Numbered from the stretch's first letter, positions 24,764 to 34,462 are shown. The stretch: DNA of 53,133 bases from Cloacimonetes bacterium SCGC AAA252-N17 (GCA_000404785.1 ASNI01000013.1:1-53133), one strand, 5' to 3'. The notes: generated by a model from the sequence alone, not told the origin. Made by a program: numbers and translations.

Positions 24764-26005
24764 ATGTTTAATAGAAATTTAGAAAAAGAGATAGAACCAT
24801 TCCTTGATGAACATCAAGCTATATTCATTTTAGGTCCCAGAAGATCAGGGAAAACAACACTCCTCAAACTATTAAAACAATTAATTTCAGATAACCCAAT
24901 ATACTATTATGATCTTGAACGAATTTCTGACAGAGAAGCATTTTCGCAAGGTACAGATTATTTTATAAAATATTTCATTCAATCGGGTGGGAATATCAAT
25001 CAGAAAAATGTTATTATGATTGATGAAATTCAATACCTTAAAGATTTTGCATCATTTATCAAGATTATGGTTGACCATCATTCAGATAGTTTTAAACTGA
25101 TTTTAAGCGGCTCTTCAATTGCTCAAATAAAATTACAATTTAGCGATTCTCTTGTTGGAAGAAAATTCGTTTTTCATCTATATCCGCTAAACTTTTCTGA
25201 ATTCCTTCTTTTTAAAGGATATGAAAAATGGAGTAAGTTAGTTTCAGAAGATTTTCAAACCATTGAAAACGACCCACTCTCTATACATCATAAGGAATTA
25301 AGAATACTGTTTGATGAGTTTCTCATATTTGGTGGATATCCTGAAGTAGTTCTCGCTAACTCAAAGAAAAAGAAACTTGCTTTTTTAGACGAGATTACAA
25401 ACACATATCTTACAAAAGATATTCAAAATTTAAACCTAATTGAAAATATTGTTGGTTTCAATAAATTAGTAAAACGATTGGCACTTTCCTGCGGTTCTTT
25501 AATGAATATAAATAATATAAGTAATGATGTGCAGCTATCCCATTACTTTTGTCAGAAATATATTAAAATATTGGAAAGTACTTTTATTATCGGCACAATC
25601 CAACCTTTCCATCGTAATAAAATTAATGAAATAAAGAAAATGTCTAAAATATATTTTATTGATATAGGATTGAGAAACTTCTTACTTCAACAATTTCAAC
25701 CCGTTAATGAACGTATTGATAAAGGAGCAATTCTTGAAAATTTTATTTTTTGCGAATTATCTAAAAAAGTCTATTTGGGTTCAAAACTCCATTTCTGGCG
25801 AACAAAGAATAATAAAGAAATTGACTTTATTATTGAAAAAGGAACTGAATTGATCCCAATTGAAGTGAAAGCCAAAAAAGTTAATATAAATAATCTAAAA
25901 GAATTCATTCTTGAATATCCAGAAATCAAAAAAGGTTATATGTTATACGATGGAAAATTTGCTCAAGAAGATAAAATTACTTATATGCCTATTTGGCTTT
26001 TTTAA
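24764..26005 (+). CDS. AAA ATPase with C-terminal DUF4143 (PD-(D/E)xK-like) domain
   Basis: 413 residues. An N-terminal ATPase has Walker A GPRRSGKTT (residues 24-32), Walker B VIMIDEIQYL and the sensor strand LILSGSS, then LVGRKFVFHLYPLNFSEFL, a hallmark of the AAA_14/DUF4143 family. The C-terminal DUF4143 domain ends with FWRTKNNKEIDFIIEKG, then LIPIEVKAKK, which is a nuclease-like D...ExK pattern (KEIDF, IEVKA). Members are common, often hypervariable, strain-specific genes; the role is unclear, and antitoxin, defence or DNA-processing functions have been suggested. Codon use is markedly AT-rich. No Shine-Dalgarno is obvious. Confidence 0.85.
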   Translation: MFNRNLEKEIEPFLDEHQAIFILGPRRSGKTTLLKLLKQLISDNPIYYYDLERISDREAFSQGTDYFIKYFIQSGGNINQKNVIMIDEIQYLKDFASFIKIMVDHHSDSFKLILSGSSIAQIKLQFSDSLVGRKFVFHLYPLNFSEFLLFKGYEKWSKLVSEDFQTIENDPLSIHHKELRILFDEFLIFGGYPEVVLANSKKKKLAFLDEITNTYLTKDIQNLNLIENIVGFNKLVKRLALSCGSLMNINNISNDVQLSHYFCQKYIKILESTFIIGTIQPFHRNKINEIKKMSKIYFIDIGLRNFLLQQFQPVNERIDKGAILENFIFCELSKKVYLGSKLHFWRTKNNKEIDFIIEKGTELIPIEVKAKKVNINNLKEFILEYPEIKKGYMLYDGKFAQEDKITYMPIWLF

Positions 26006-26044
26006 TTGAATAATGAAATATTTTTATTTAAATTTGGAGGAAGG

Positions 26045-27124
26045 ATGAAAAACAAAATAATATCCTTTATTGAAAATATAAAATCAGACAGAAGAATTGA
26101 AACATTTGATGAAGCTGCTACAAAACAAGCAATTATACTCAAAATACTAAACCTGCTCGGTTGGGATACTTTTAATATTGATGAAGTAAAACCAGAGTAT
26201 TCTGTAGGTTCTCAAAGAGTTGATTATTCTTTGAGAATTAATAATAGCAACAAGGTTTTCATAGAAGTAAAAAAAATTAGTGAAGATTTAGAAAATCATC
26301 AAGCTCAGTTGCTCAATTATTCTTTTCAGGAAGGTGTCAAACTGGCAGTTTTAACTAATGGCATTACCTGGTGGTTTTATCTTCCACTAAACGAAGGAAG
26401 TTGGGAACAAAGAAAGTTTTATTCAATAGACCTAATTCAGCAAGAATCTGAAAATGTTGCTGATAGATTTATTGATTTCATTTCTAAAGAAAATGTTTCG
26501 TCAGGACATGCAATAACAAATGCAGAAGCAATTTACACAAGTCAGAAAAAGAGAAACATCGTTGAAGCAACTATTAAAAAGGCTTGGTATAAAATTATTT
26601 CTGATCCAGATGAATTACTTGTTGATTTATTAAATGAGACAACGGAGAAACTTTGCGGATACAAAGCAACTGATGAACAAATAGAAAATTTTATTTCAAA
26701 AAATAAAAGCAATTTAATCTTATCAGAAATACAAGTTCCAAAACCTATTTCATATCCAAGAAGGGAAAAAATACAAAGGGTATTTACTAAAACAAAAAGT
26801 AGATATTCTGGGAAATCAATATCTTCATTTATATTCAGAGGCACTGAGTATGAGGTTCGTTTTTGGATAGATGTTTTAATTACTTTATGTGATGTTCTTG
26901 TTTCTACTAATAAAAATGAATTCGATAAAGTTTTAACGCTTGTTGGTCGTAAGCGCCCATATTTTACAAGAAATGAAAATGAATTACGTATTCCTCAAAA
27001 AATTAAGCATACTAATATTTATGTTGAAACAAATCTTGGTGCAAATAATATTGTAGATTTATGCTATAGAACCATTTCAGTTTTTGGTTATCCAAGTAAT
27101 GATTTAAAAATAAATGCAAGGTAA
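26045..27124 (+). CDS. HSDR_N-type restriction-related protein (no helicase)
   Basis: 359 residues, starting at ATG 26045 after GGAGG (26036-26040); an upstream TTG at 26006 is less likely. Residues about 1-150 match the type I restriction enzyme R-subunit N-terminal domain: LLGWDTFNIDEVKPEY, QRVDYSLRI (Asp), KVFIEVKKI (Glu-x-Lys), then LAVLTNGITWWFYLP, so the nuclease residues D...ExK are intact. A middle helical segment is followed by a C-terminal domain (GRKRPYFTRNENELR, IYVETNLGANNIVDL) often found in such stand-alone proteins. The DEAD helicase motor of true HsdR is absent. It lies 39 bp after the DUF4143 ATPase gene, which might supply ATPase function; that link is inference. Confidence 0.78.
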   Translation: MKNKIISFIENIKSDRRIETFDEAATKQAIILKILNLLGWDTFNIDEVKPEYSVGSQRVDYSLRINNSNKVFIEVKKISEDLENHQAQLLNYSFQEGVKLAVLTNGITWWFYLPLNEGSWEQRKFYSIDLIQQESENVADRFIDFISKENVSSGHAITNAEAIYTSQKKRNIVEATIKKAWYKIISDPDELLVDLLNETTEKLCGYKATDEQIENFISKNKSNLILSEIQVPKPISYPRREKIQRVFTKTKSRYSGKSISSFIFRGTEYEVRFWIDVLITLCDVLVSTNKNEFDKVLTLVGRKRPYFTRNENELRIPQKIKHTNIYVETNLGANNIVDLCYRTISVFGYPSNDLKINAR

Positions 27125-27139
27125 TAAATACATAAATTT

Positions 27140-27301
27140 ATGAAAGAAACATTATCCTGCCAAGTCTGCACAGCAATACTGATAAAAACGGTAATTAACG
27201 GAATTACTGTTTATGAATGCCCAATTTGTGGGCAACTTCATAATGAAAATGATGAAATGATTGAATGCAAGGATTTATACTCAAAAGATAAAAATGAGTG
27301 A
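27140..27301 (+). CDS. Tiny zinc-ribbon-like protein (53 residues)
   Basis: An intact frame of 53 codons, ATG 27140 to TGA 27299, with CQVC at residues 7-10 and CPIC at 27-30, a pair of C-x2-C knuckles 16 residues apart as in zinc ribbons, followed by an acidic tail. It begins 15 bp after the HSDR_N-type gene. There is no clear ribosome-binding site, so its expression is uncertain; coupling to the upstream gene is possible. Function unknown. Confidence 0.5.
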   Translation: MKETLSCQVCTAILIKTVINGITVYECPICGQLHNENDEMIECKDLYSKDKNE

Positions 27302-27412
27302 ACACACCCTGATTCTCATTCCCGCGATCCCCAATTTAATTGGGGAGGGAATCCATAATCAATTCTTTATTTGTTATTTGGGAAGTAGTAAAAATAATAA
27401 CCCAAAGACTGG

Positions 27413-27432
27413 ATTCCCGCGTTCGCGGGAAT
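27413..27432. repeat. GATTCC...GGAATGAC family hairpin
   Basis: Perfect 9-bp arms (ATTCCCGCG / CGCGGGAAT) with a 2-nt loop. A near copy with one mismatch is at about 20613-20637. Confidence 0.8.
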
Positions 27433-27594
27433 GACATGAAGAGGAGTGGGAATGACACTGGTTTTTTATTTTTCGTTTGGTTATGATGAATTGGTTTACA
27501 ATGTTTAATAATATTTTAGCTTGGTTTCAATTATTGGTAACTTTTTTGAACTTTATTATTAATGCTCATGAAAGTAAAATTCTTCCCATTTGTC

Positions 27595-27615
27595 ATTCCC
27601 AACTTGATTGGGAAT
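27595..27615. repeat. GATTCC...GGAATGAC family hairpin, left of the GIY-YIG gene
   Basis: Arms ATTCCCAA / TTGGGAAT with a 5-nt loop, preceded by GTC and followed by CCAG, 30 bp upstream of the GIY-YIG start. Confidence 0.8.
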
Positions 27616-27645
27616 CCAGAAATGTTATATAGTTAGTTTAATCAT

Positions 27646-27942
27646 ATGGATAAAAATTACTTCGTGTACATACTTGCAAGCAAACGAAACGGCACGCTCT
27701 ACATTGGAGTTACAAATAACTTAGAGAGCAGAATGTACCAGCATAAGAATAAACTCATTGATGGTTTTACCAAAAAATATGGTGTTGATAAACTTGTTCA
27801 CTATGAAATGACAAATGATGTGAGAAGTGCGATTCAAAGAGAAAAGCAACTGAAGAAATGGAATAAAAAGTGGAAACTTGAACTTATTGAGAAAGAAAAT
27901 CCTGAATGGAAAGACCTTTCAGAAGAATGGTTTGATGAATGA
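27646..27942 (+). CDS. GIY-YIG nuclease-superfamily protein (UPF0213/YhbQ-like)
   Basis: 98 residues, a single GIY-YIG domain. The VYI (7-9) and YIG (19-21) strands, Arg29 in NNLESRMYQHK and the later Glu in IQREKQLKKWNK give the expected catalytic set. This short stand-alone class is common in environmental bacteria and often multi-copy; a DNA-cutting role is plausible but unproven. The gene sits alone between two hairpins of the GATTCC...GGAAT family (27595-27615 and 28007-28032), so gene plus repeats may have moved together. No Shine-Dalgarno is visible. Confidence 0.9.
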   Translation: MDKNYFVYILASKRNGTLYIGVTNNLESRMYQHKNKLIDGFTKKYGVDKLVHYEMTNDVRSAIQREKQLKKWNKKWKLELIEKENPEWKDLSEEWFDE

Positions 27943-28006
27943 AGCTGAAAAGTTATATCATGCAAATAAAAACACTCATTGCATCAGTATCTAATGAAAA
28001 TACTGG

Positions 28007-28032
28007 ATTCCTCCCGACAAATCGGGAGGAAT
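28007..28032. repeat. GATTCC...GGAATGAC family hairpin, right of the GIY-YIG gene
   Basis: Arms ATTCCTCCCGA / TCGGGAGGAAT (11 bp) with a 4-nt loop, flanked by CTGG and GACAC. Confidence 0.85.
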
Positions 28033-28147
28033 GACACGGTTTTTGATAGATTCAACATGTTAACAGGAGAAGCTAAAACAGTGATAAATACTATTCTGCA
28101 TTTATACTTTCCATTATTTTTTGTTGCGCAGAATTGTTAATTTTCCT

Positions 28148-29833
28148 ATGAAAAAAACAATCAGTAAAACAATATTTTATATACTCATTTTAAGCTTATA
28201 TCTTTTATGTTACGGATCCATTCTATTCGCAAACGAATTAACCATTAAAACAATCGAGATCTCTGGCAATTCCCACTTCACCAATGCTGAAATCATACAA
28301 GCTCTTGCCCTTAAAACTGGAGACCAATTCTCCTATGACAAACTGAATGAAAACATTGAGAACGTGCTTCAGCTCTATTTCTCCAGAGGATTTTACCTCA
28401 CAAAAATTCCACCTCCTAAAGTAGAACCATCCAACGACGGAAAAGGTGTCTCGATAACTATCGCTATCGATGAAGGGCAAAAACTTTTCGTTGCATATAT
28501 CATATTCAAGGGCAATAAATATTTCTCACAGAAAAAATTGAAAAGCTTTCTTTCGATGCATAAGAATTCTCCATTCTCCATTCAAAAAGCCAATTATGAC
28601 ATGAGAGCCATCGCTGAAATTTATTCCGAAAAGGGCTACCCATTCTGCAAGATCACTCTCGACAGCATGAGGATTGTAGAGGATTCACTCTTTCTCAATT
28701 ATAATGTTCATGAAAACGAGTTGGTGCGTATTTCGGATATTATCTTTGTAGGAAATACGGTTACAAAAGAAAAAACACTCGAACTTCTTCTGAACTTTCA
28801 GGAGAATGAGATATATGATTCCAGAAAGATAGAGCGGGCAAAGCAGAATTTGCTTCATAAAAAATATATCGAATCGGTTGAAATGGTACCTTTGAATAAC
28901 TGGCAGATAATGATCATCATAAAAGAGAAAAGCATGAATCATTTCCAGGGTGTGCTCGGGCTGGCTTCTTCAAAAGAGGATATCACATTTGCAGAACGCC
29001 TTACCGGTTTTATCGATTTTTCCTTTCTTAATATTATCGGGACTGACAGAGAAGTGCAGCTCAAGTGGAATAAGCTTACTTCCAAATCATCAGAATTTTA
29101 TATATCCTACCGCGAGCCCTTTATTCTTGCTCAACAGATTTCAGCTGAAGCATCTCTGCGAAGAAGAACTGTGGATACAACATACGTTAATACCGACCTT
29201 CAGATCGCATCCTTCTTCACTATGAAAAATTACACCAAAATAGGACTCCAATACACCTACAGCAGCTCGCTTGAAGATACTGTCAGCATTGACAGAAATG
29301 GAGTAGGAGCAATTGCTGAGATCAATAAACTCGACTATCCTATCAATCCGAGAAAAGGTTATAAAAATACGACTAATTATACGATCCGCTGGCGCTCGAA
29401 AAAATCCTATGATCAGCTCATTTCTGAAGAATTGGAAGTGCTCATACCGATAAATTATTACAATGTCTTTTACATAAAGGGTCTCACCAAACTCATCTTT
29501 ACAAAAAATGACACCCTCTCAATCTATGATAAGTTTTCCTTTGGAGGGTATGAGAGCTTAAGAGGATTTGTTGACAACCAATTTACTGCTTCAAAATTCG
29601 GTATCATCAGTTTTGAATACAGATACTTACTATCACGGGATTCACGTGCTTTTGCATTTGTGGATTATGGCTATTGCGAAGAATATAAAAGTCTGATCGG
29701 TGTTGGTTTGGGAGTTCGTCTCAAAAGCAAAATCGGTATTATCAAAATAGATTACGGAATCGGCTATCAGGACGGCACTTGGACAAATCCCCTGCAGGGC
29801 ACGGTGCATTTTGGATTGGAAACAGGATTTTAA
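28148..29833 (+). CDS. Omp85/BamA-TamA family outer-membrane protein
   Basis: 561 residues from ATG 28148 (a TTG at 28121 would place a basic extension before the signal peptide and is less likely). Signal peptide 1-28. Three POTRA domains follow (about 29-107, 108-182 and 183-258), each opening with the usual IKTIEISGNSHF, VAYIIFKGNKYF and ISDIIFVGNTVT strands. The C-terminal 300 residues form the 16-strand barrel with FSFGGYESLRGF near the end, equivalent to the conserved (V/I)RGF motif of Omp85 proteins. With three POTRAs it is shorter than BamA (usually five) and closer to TamA. It probably inserts or exports outer-membrane proteins. It ends 20 bp before smc. Confidence 0.9.
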   Translation: MKKTISKTIFYILILSLYLLCYGSILFANELTIKTIEISGNSHFTNAEIIQALALKTGDQFSYDKLNENIENVLQLYFSRGFYLTKIPPPKVEPSNDGKGVSITIAIDEGQKLFVAYIIFKGNKYFSQKKLKSFLSMHKNSPFSIQKANYDMRAIAEIYSEKGYPFCKITLDSMRIVEDSLFLNYNVHENELVRISDIIFVGNTVTKEKTLELLLNFQENEIYDSRKIERAKQNLLHKKYIESVEMVPLNNWQIMIIIKEKSMNHFQGVLGLASSKEDITFAERLTGFIDFSFLNIIGTDREVQLKWNKLTSKSSEFYISYREPFILAQQISAEASLRRRTVDTTYVNTDLQIASFFTMKNYTKIGLQYTYSSSLEDTVSIDRNGVGAIAEINKLDYPINPRKGYKNTTNYTIRWRSKKSYDQLISEELEVLIPINYYNVFYIKGLTKLIFTKNDTLSIYDKFSFGGYESLRGFVDNQFTASKFGIISFEYRYLLSRDSRAFAFVDYGYCEEYKSLIGVGLGVRLKSKIGIIKIDYGIGYQDGTWTNPLQGTVHFGLETGF

Positions 29834-29853
29834 ACTTTTTATAAGGAGTTTCA

Positions 29854-32800
29854 TTGAAATTGTCTCAACTTGAAATTGTCGGTTTCAAATCATTTGGCGA
29901 ACCAATTAAACTTAGTTTTGCTAGGGGACTGACCGGCATTGTTGGACCCAATGGTTGCGGAAAATCAAATATTTCTGATGCGATTCACTGGGTTCTGGGC
30001 GAGCAGAATGTGCACAGACTTCGCGGCGGAACCATGCGTGATGTTATTTTTAAAGGTACACGAAAGCGAAGTGCGCACAGTTTCACAGAAGTCTCTATCA
30101 TTATTGAAAATGACAAGAAGATCCTGCCTGTTGAATATGAAGAGGTTAAGGTTACGCGAAAACTCTATGCTGATGGCGAGAGTGAGTATATGATCAATGG
30201 ACAGGCTTGCCGCCTGAAAGACATTCTCAATCTCTTTTATGACACTGGTATGGGACGCAGAGCATATTCCTTCATAGAACAGAAAATGATCGATGATCTG
30301 CTCAATAGCTCGGATGAGGACAAGCGATATCTGTTTGAAGAAGCTGCCGGCATAATGAAGTATAACCAGAGCCAGCGTACATGTGAGAACAAACTTAATT
30401 CCGTGGAAAATGACCTCATCCGGCTCGATGATATTATTTCTGAAGTCAAATATCAAGTTGGCTCACTTCGACATCAGGTTGGGAAAGCAAAACGGTATCA
30501 AAATCTTAACAACAAGATAAACACAATTAAGATTCAATTGGCTGGAATCGAATTCTTCAAAATGCACAAACAGGTCGCTCCAATGAATGAGAAATTTCTC
30601 GCTCTGGAGCAGAAGATCACACAAAACAATAAAGAACTCACTGAATGCGATAGTGAATTTACTAAAAAAGAACAAGCACTTCTTGCAATCGAGGATAAGC
30701 TCAAAAAGGAGCAGGCAAGGCAGCATGAGATCGAAGACGCGATCAATTCCTTTGAAAAGCAGATACTTCTGAACAAGCAACAAATTACAAATAATAAAAT
30801 TAAACTCGAAGATACTCACGAACGAATCAAAGCGATCAAACTGCAAAAAGAATCCGGCTCAGATGTTCTTGAAAAAGAATACAAAAAACTCGAAGAGACA
30901 AAAGAATCTCTTACTCTCCAAAAAGAACAGACTGAAAAATACGAGAAAAAACTCGCAGAGATCAAAGAAAATGTTCATAATCTAAACAAAGAAAATGATG
31001 AGATCTATCATAAAATAAATGAATTCCAGTCCAAAAAACAAAAAATACTTAATAAAAAAAATGAGCTGGAAACCAGGCAGCGCTTTATTTCTGAACAGCT
31101 TAACAGGATCAAAGTTAAAATTGATGATTACGGCACAAAATATGAGAAATTTTGCGAGCTCGTAACAGAGCATGAAGAAAAGCAAAAGCAAAGCACACAA
31201 TCGCTTCATGCACTTCGTGAAAAGAAGCTCTCTCACGAGAAAAATATGGAAGAGATCAAAGCGAAAGAGCAACAACTGGTTGATGAATCTCATGATATTC
31301 TTCTGCGTATAAAAGCTTTTGAGAATGAAAAACAGCAGCTCAAAGAATGGGAGAAAAATTTTGCAGGATATTCTGACAGCACGAAGGCACTTTTAGAAAA
31401 ATTCAGGAATAAAAACATTACTACTCTCGCAGAAAATATTTCAGTGAAGGATGAGTTTATCGGTCTCGTTGAACAGACACTAAGAAATATCCTTCTTTCT
31501 GCAATTTGTGAAGAGCAGGATATTCGGGAGATCATCTCCTTTTTGCAAGAGAAAAAGCTAACCTCTCAGCTCATCATAAAGTATACAAATCATAAAAAAA
31601 ATAATGCAATTATAAAGATCAAAAATGCTGTTCCTCTTGCAGAAATAATTATTTTAAAGAACGAGATCGTGCATCCGAAACTGCTTGAAAATTATTACAT
31701 TGTTGAGAACCGGGATATCGCTCTCTCACTTGTTTCTCAGTATCAAAATGATGATAATATTTTCTATTTTATAACTAAGGATGGCGAGATATACTCCAAT
31801 CGCGGAGTGGTAACTACTCACTGGATCGACGCCTCTTCAAAGGGTCTTCTCAGCCGCAAAGCAGAATTAAAAAATATTGATAAAAACATAGCCACTTTGC
31901 AAAAGGAACATTCTCAACTTTCAGACTCGATCGAGGATATTTCCAAGAAAAAATCGGAGCTTACAAAGAAAATTCAGTTCGTAACAAAAGATATTGTTGT
32001 TACATCTGAACTCCTTGAAAAGGAAGAGAAACAGCTCATCAATATCACTATTCAAAAAGATAATTTCCAAGAGCTGGTGAAAGATAATAAGCAGCAATTT
32101 ACAGAAATGGATACCCAGCAAACTGAGATCTTTAAAGGTTTGAAATCAGTTGAGGTGAAGCTCAATGAAATCCCTGAACATGAGGAAAAAGCCCTTCAAC
32201 AAAAACTGGAATCTGTTCAGGCAACACTAAAGACAACCCGCAGAGAGCAGTATCGTTATGAAGGATTGGTGAATGATCAGAAAATTGAAGTCACCAAACT
32301 CGAAAAAGATATGGCATATATCAAACAGAACATTATTAGAATAAAGGAAACTGCACTTGCAAATGAACAGGAGTTCGAGAAATTGCAGAATTCGATCGAA
32401 CCTTTGAAAGATGAGATTGAAAATCTGCAGAAAGAAACCGAGAAATTTGAGGTCTCTTTTAAAGAAAAAGTGGATGAACTGCGTACTTTCAAAAATAAAA
32501 ATGTATCCATTGAAAACGAATTCCACGAATTAAGAAAAGAACTCAATACGCTTAAAATGAAACTTCATGACCTCGAATTCAAGAAAGAAGTTTTTTCCCG
32601 AGATAAGAACGAGGTCGAGCTTAAAATCCAGGAGACAAAGCTGAAGATCGAGCATTTGAAAGATGATGTCATCCAGCATTATCATCATGATCTATCACAT
32701 GATAAAACCGAAGATTATGAAGAGCTTGATCCTGCTGAGCTGCGAACAGATAGAGAAAAACAAGAAAAGCGTCTTGAAAATCTGGGACCCATAAACCTTG

Positions 32801-33375
32801 CTGCGATCAATGATTATGAAACTCAGAAAAAACGATTGGAATTCCTTAATGAGCAGAAAAAAGACCTGGTTGATTCCAAAACCAATCTTCAGGAAGCGAT
32901 ATCTCAACTCAATGAAACTGCAGAAAAGATGTTCATGAAAACCTTCACAATCATTCAGAAAAATTTTGATACGATCTACAAAGAAATTTTTGATGGCGGC
33001 AAGGGCGTGCTCAAGCTGGAAAATCCGTCAGATCCACTTAATTCAAAAATTGAGATATATTCAAATCCAAAAGGAAAAAAGATCACGAATATTAACTTAC
33101 TTTCAAGTGGAGAAAAAGCACTTACTGCGATAGCGTTGCTGTTCTCGATATATCTTGTTAAACCAAGTCCCTTCTGTATTCTCGATGAGATCGATGCGCC
33201 CCTTGATGACTCCAATATAGGCAGATTTCTTAAGCTGTTGAATAAGTTTTCGTCTGATACGCAGTTCCTTATCATAACACACAACAAGCGGACTATCGAA
33301 GCGGTCGATTACCTTTATGGCATCACAATGGAAGAAGAAGGCGTGTCCAAGATAGTCTCTGTAAAGCTTGAATAG
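29854..33375 (+). CDS. smc: Chromosome segregation ATPase SMC
   Basis: 1173 residues, normal size. The start is TTG 29854 with AAGGAG at 29843-29848. N-terminal head: Walker A GPNGCGKSN (residues 31-39), then LRGGTMRDVIFKGT and the SFIEQKMIDDLL region. Coiled coil about 170-505, hinge about 510-660, returning coil to about 1000. C-terminal head: signature LSSGEKA (1083-1089) and Walker B CILDEIDAPLDD with Asp1111 and Glu1112, then D-loop and the THNKRT switch. It dimerises at the hinge and compacts and separates chromosomes with ScpA/ScpB, which are not in this window. It follows the Omp85 gene by 20 bp and precedes a TPR gene by 4 bp. Confidence 0.97.
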   Translation: MKLSQLEIVGFKSFGEPIKLSFARGLTGIVGPNGCGKSNISDAIHWVLGEQNVHRLRGGTMRDVIFKGTRKRSAHSFTEVSIIIENDKKILPVEYEEVKVTRKLYADGESEYMINGQACRLKDILNLFYDTGMGRRAYSFIEQKMIDDLLNSSDEDKRYLFEEAAGIMKYNQSQRTCENKLNSVENDLIRLDDIISEVKYQVGSLRHQVGKAKRYQNLNNKINTIKIQLAGIEFFKMHKQVAPMNEKFLALEQKITQNNKELTECDSEFTKKEQALLAIEDKLKKEQARQHEIEDAINSFEKQILLNKQQITNNKIKLEDTHERIKAIKLQKESGSDVLEKEYKKLEETKESLTLQKEQTEKYEKKLAEIKENVHNLNKENDEIYHKINEFQSKKQKILNKKNELETRQRFISEQLNRIKVKIDDYGTKYEKFCELVTEHEEKQKQSTQSLHALREKKLSHEKNMEEIKAKEQQLVDESHDILLRIKAFENEKQQLKEWEKNFAGYSDSTKALLEKFRNKNITTLAENISVKDEFIGLVEQTLRNILLSAICEEQDIREIISFLQEKKLTSQLIIKYTNHKKNNAIIKIKNAVPLAEIIILKNEIVHPKLLENYYIVENRDIALSLVSQYQNDDNIFYFITKDGEIYSNRGVVTTHWIDASSKGLLSRKAELKNIDKNIATLQKEHSQLSDSIEDISKKKSELTKKIQFVTKDIVVTSELLEKEEKQLINITIQKDNFQELVKDNKQQFTEMDTQQTEIFKGLKSVEVKLNEIPEHEEKALQQKLESVQATLKTTRREQYRYEGLVNDQKIEVTKLEKDMAYIKQNIIRIKETALANEQEFEKLQNSIEPLKDEIENLQKETEKFEVSFKEKVDELRTFKNKNVSIENEFHELRKELNTLKMKLHDLEFKKEVFSRDKNEVELKIQETKLKIEHLKDDVIQHYHHDLSHDKTEDYEELDPAELRTDREKQEKRLENLGPINLAAINDYETQKKRLEFLNEQKKDLVDSKTNLQEAISQLNETAEKMFMKTFTIIQKNFDTIYKEIFDGGKGVLKLENPSDPLNSKIEIYSNPKGKKITNINLLSSGEKALTAIALLFSIYLVKPSPFCILDEIDAPLDDSNIGRFLKLLNKFSSDTQFLIITHNKRTIEAVDYLYGITMEEEGVSKIVSVKLE

Positions 33376-33379
33376 ATTC

Positions 33380-34462
33380 ATGAAAAAAAACATATTCCTT
33401 CTGCTCTTGCTCATAATTGCAACATGCCTTCATGCTCAGTATGAGTCAACTCCTATTGTTGATGAAGATACACAAACCCACGATTCAGTGCTCGTGTTCT
33501 TTTCAGGAAAATTACATTTTGATAATGAACTTTATGATCAAGCAATTCAGGATTTAGAAAATTATGTTCATGGCAATCCGGATGGGCTATTTGCTGCTGA
33601 AGCAATGTACTTTGCCGGCAAATCCTATGTTGCTTTGGATAGCACAAACACTGCGATATCAGTATTTGATAAAAATTATGAAGATTATCCTTTTGATGAC
33701 TACGGAATACTGTCTCTGAGGGAGATAGGAAATATTTATTTTTCTCTAATGGATTATGAAAAAGCAAAATTATATTACACACATTTTATATATTTTAACA
33801 GCTCCTTAAAAGACAAGGATCATGCATTCCTTCAGATCGAAAAATGTAATTATTATCTCGGATTTTATGATAATCCAACCGAGATATATACCCAGTTTAT
33901 AAAAAAATATCCAAAAAGTTCAAAGGTGCCAAAGCTTCATTTCGAGCTTGCAAACTATTATGTAACAATACAAAACTATGATGAAGCAATAAAGGAATAT
34001 ACCTCATTAATTGAAACATACCCTCACAGCACGTGGCTGGATTCTGTATATTATAATCTTTCAATTGTATATAAAACACAGAACAAATGGGATAAGACAG
34101 TCGAGACTACCATCGCCCTTCTCAACCGTTTTCCTGATTCAGATTTGAAATCAAATTCCTATGAGATGTTTATCGACGGACTTTTAGCGAATCAGCAATT
34201 TCTTTATGCCATTGACACACTTAATTATATTATTGAAGTTGCCCCACAAGAAGAGAAAAATGAATACTACCAGCTCTTAGCTCAGATATATGAAGAGCTA
34301 GGTTTAAACAAGGAGCTTGTCTATATATATCAGATAATGATCCAGAATGAAACCGATGCAGAAACCGCTGCATTATTGCGCCTAAAACTTGAATTGATAA
34401 AAGCAAAAACGGGCACTGATGAAGATACCTTGAAACCAATCGATCATGAACTGGATAGATAG
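33380..34462 (+). CDS. Secreted TPR protein (BamD/YbgF-like)
   Basis: 360 residues from ATG 33380, 4 bp after smc. Signal peptide 1-20 (ends CLHAQ). About eight TPR units follow in the BamD/YbgF style, for example LYDQAIQDLENYVHGNPDG, YDEAIKEYTSLIETYPHSTW and WDKTVETTIALLNRFPDSDL, the repeated 'YP-S' phrase being typical of periplasmic TPR proteins. It has no lipobox, so it is probably soluble in the periplasm. It may assist the Omp85 protein encoded upstream, or cell-envelope assembly; this is inferred from family and position. Confidence 0.8.
   Translation: MKKNIFLLLLLIIATCLHAQYESTPIVDEDTQTHDSVLVFFSGKLHFDNELYDQAIQDLENYVHGNPDGLFAAEAMYFAGKSYVALDSTNTAISVFDKNYEDYPFDDYGILSLREIGNIYFSLMDYEKAKLYYTHFIYFNSSLKDKDHAFLQIEKCNYYLGFYDNPTEIYTQFIKKYPKSSKVPKLHFELANYYVTIQNYDEAIKEYTSLIETYPHSTWLDSVYYNLSIVYKTQNKWDKTVETTIALLNRFPDSDLKSNSYEMFIDGLLANQQFLYAIDTLNYIIEVAPQEEKNEYYQLLAQIYEELGLNKELVYIYQIMIQNETDAETAALLRLKLELIKAKTGTDEDTLKPIDHELDR

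Larger units (their letters stand above)
27302..27645. other. Spacer with three GATTCC...GGAAT hairpins
   Basis: 344 bp with no gene. Hairpins lie at 27318-27352 (outer ATTCCC / GGGAAT, inner CCCCAAT / ATTGGGG), 27413-27432 (ATTCCCGCG / CGCGGGAAT) and 27595-27615 (ATTCCCAA / TTGGGAAT). Each is flanked by CTG or CCAG on one side and TCAT or TGAC on the other, marking one repeat family. Confidence 0.75.

Noticed and set aside
26006..26044. TTG start 13 codons upstream for the HSDR_N-type protein
   Set aside because: The ATG at 26045 follows a good GGAGG site, which itself lies inside the extended frame.
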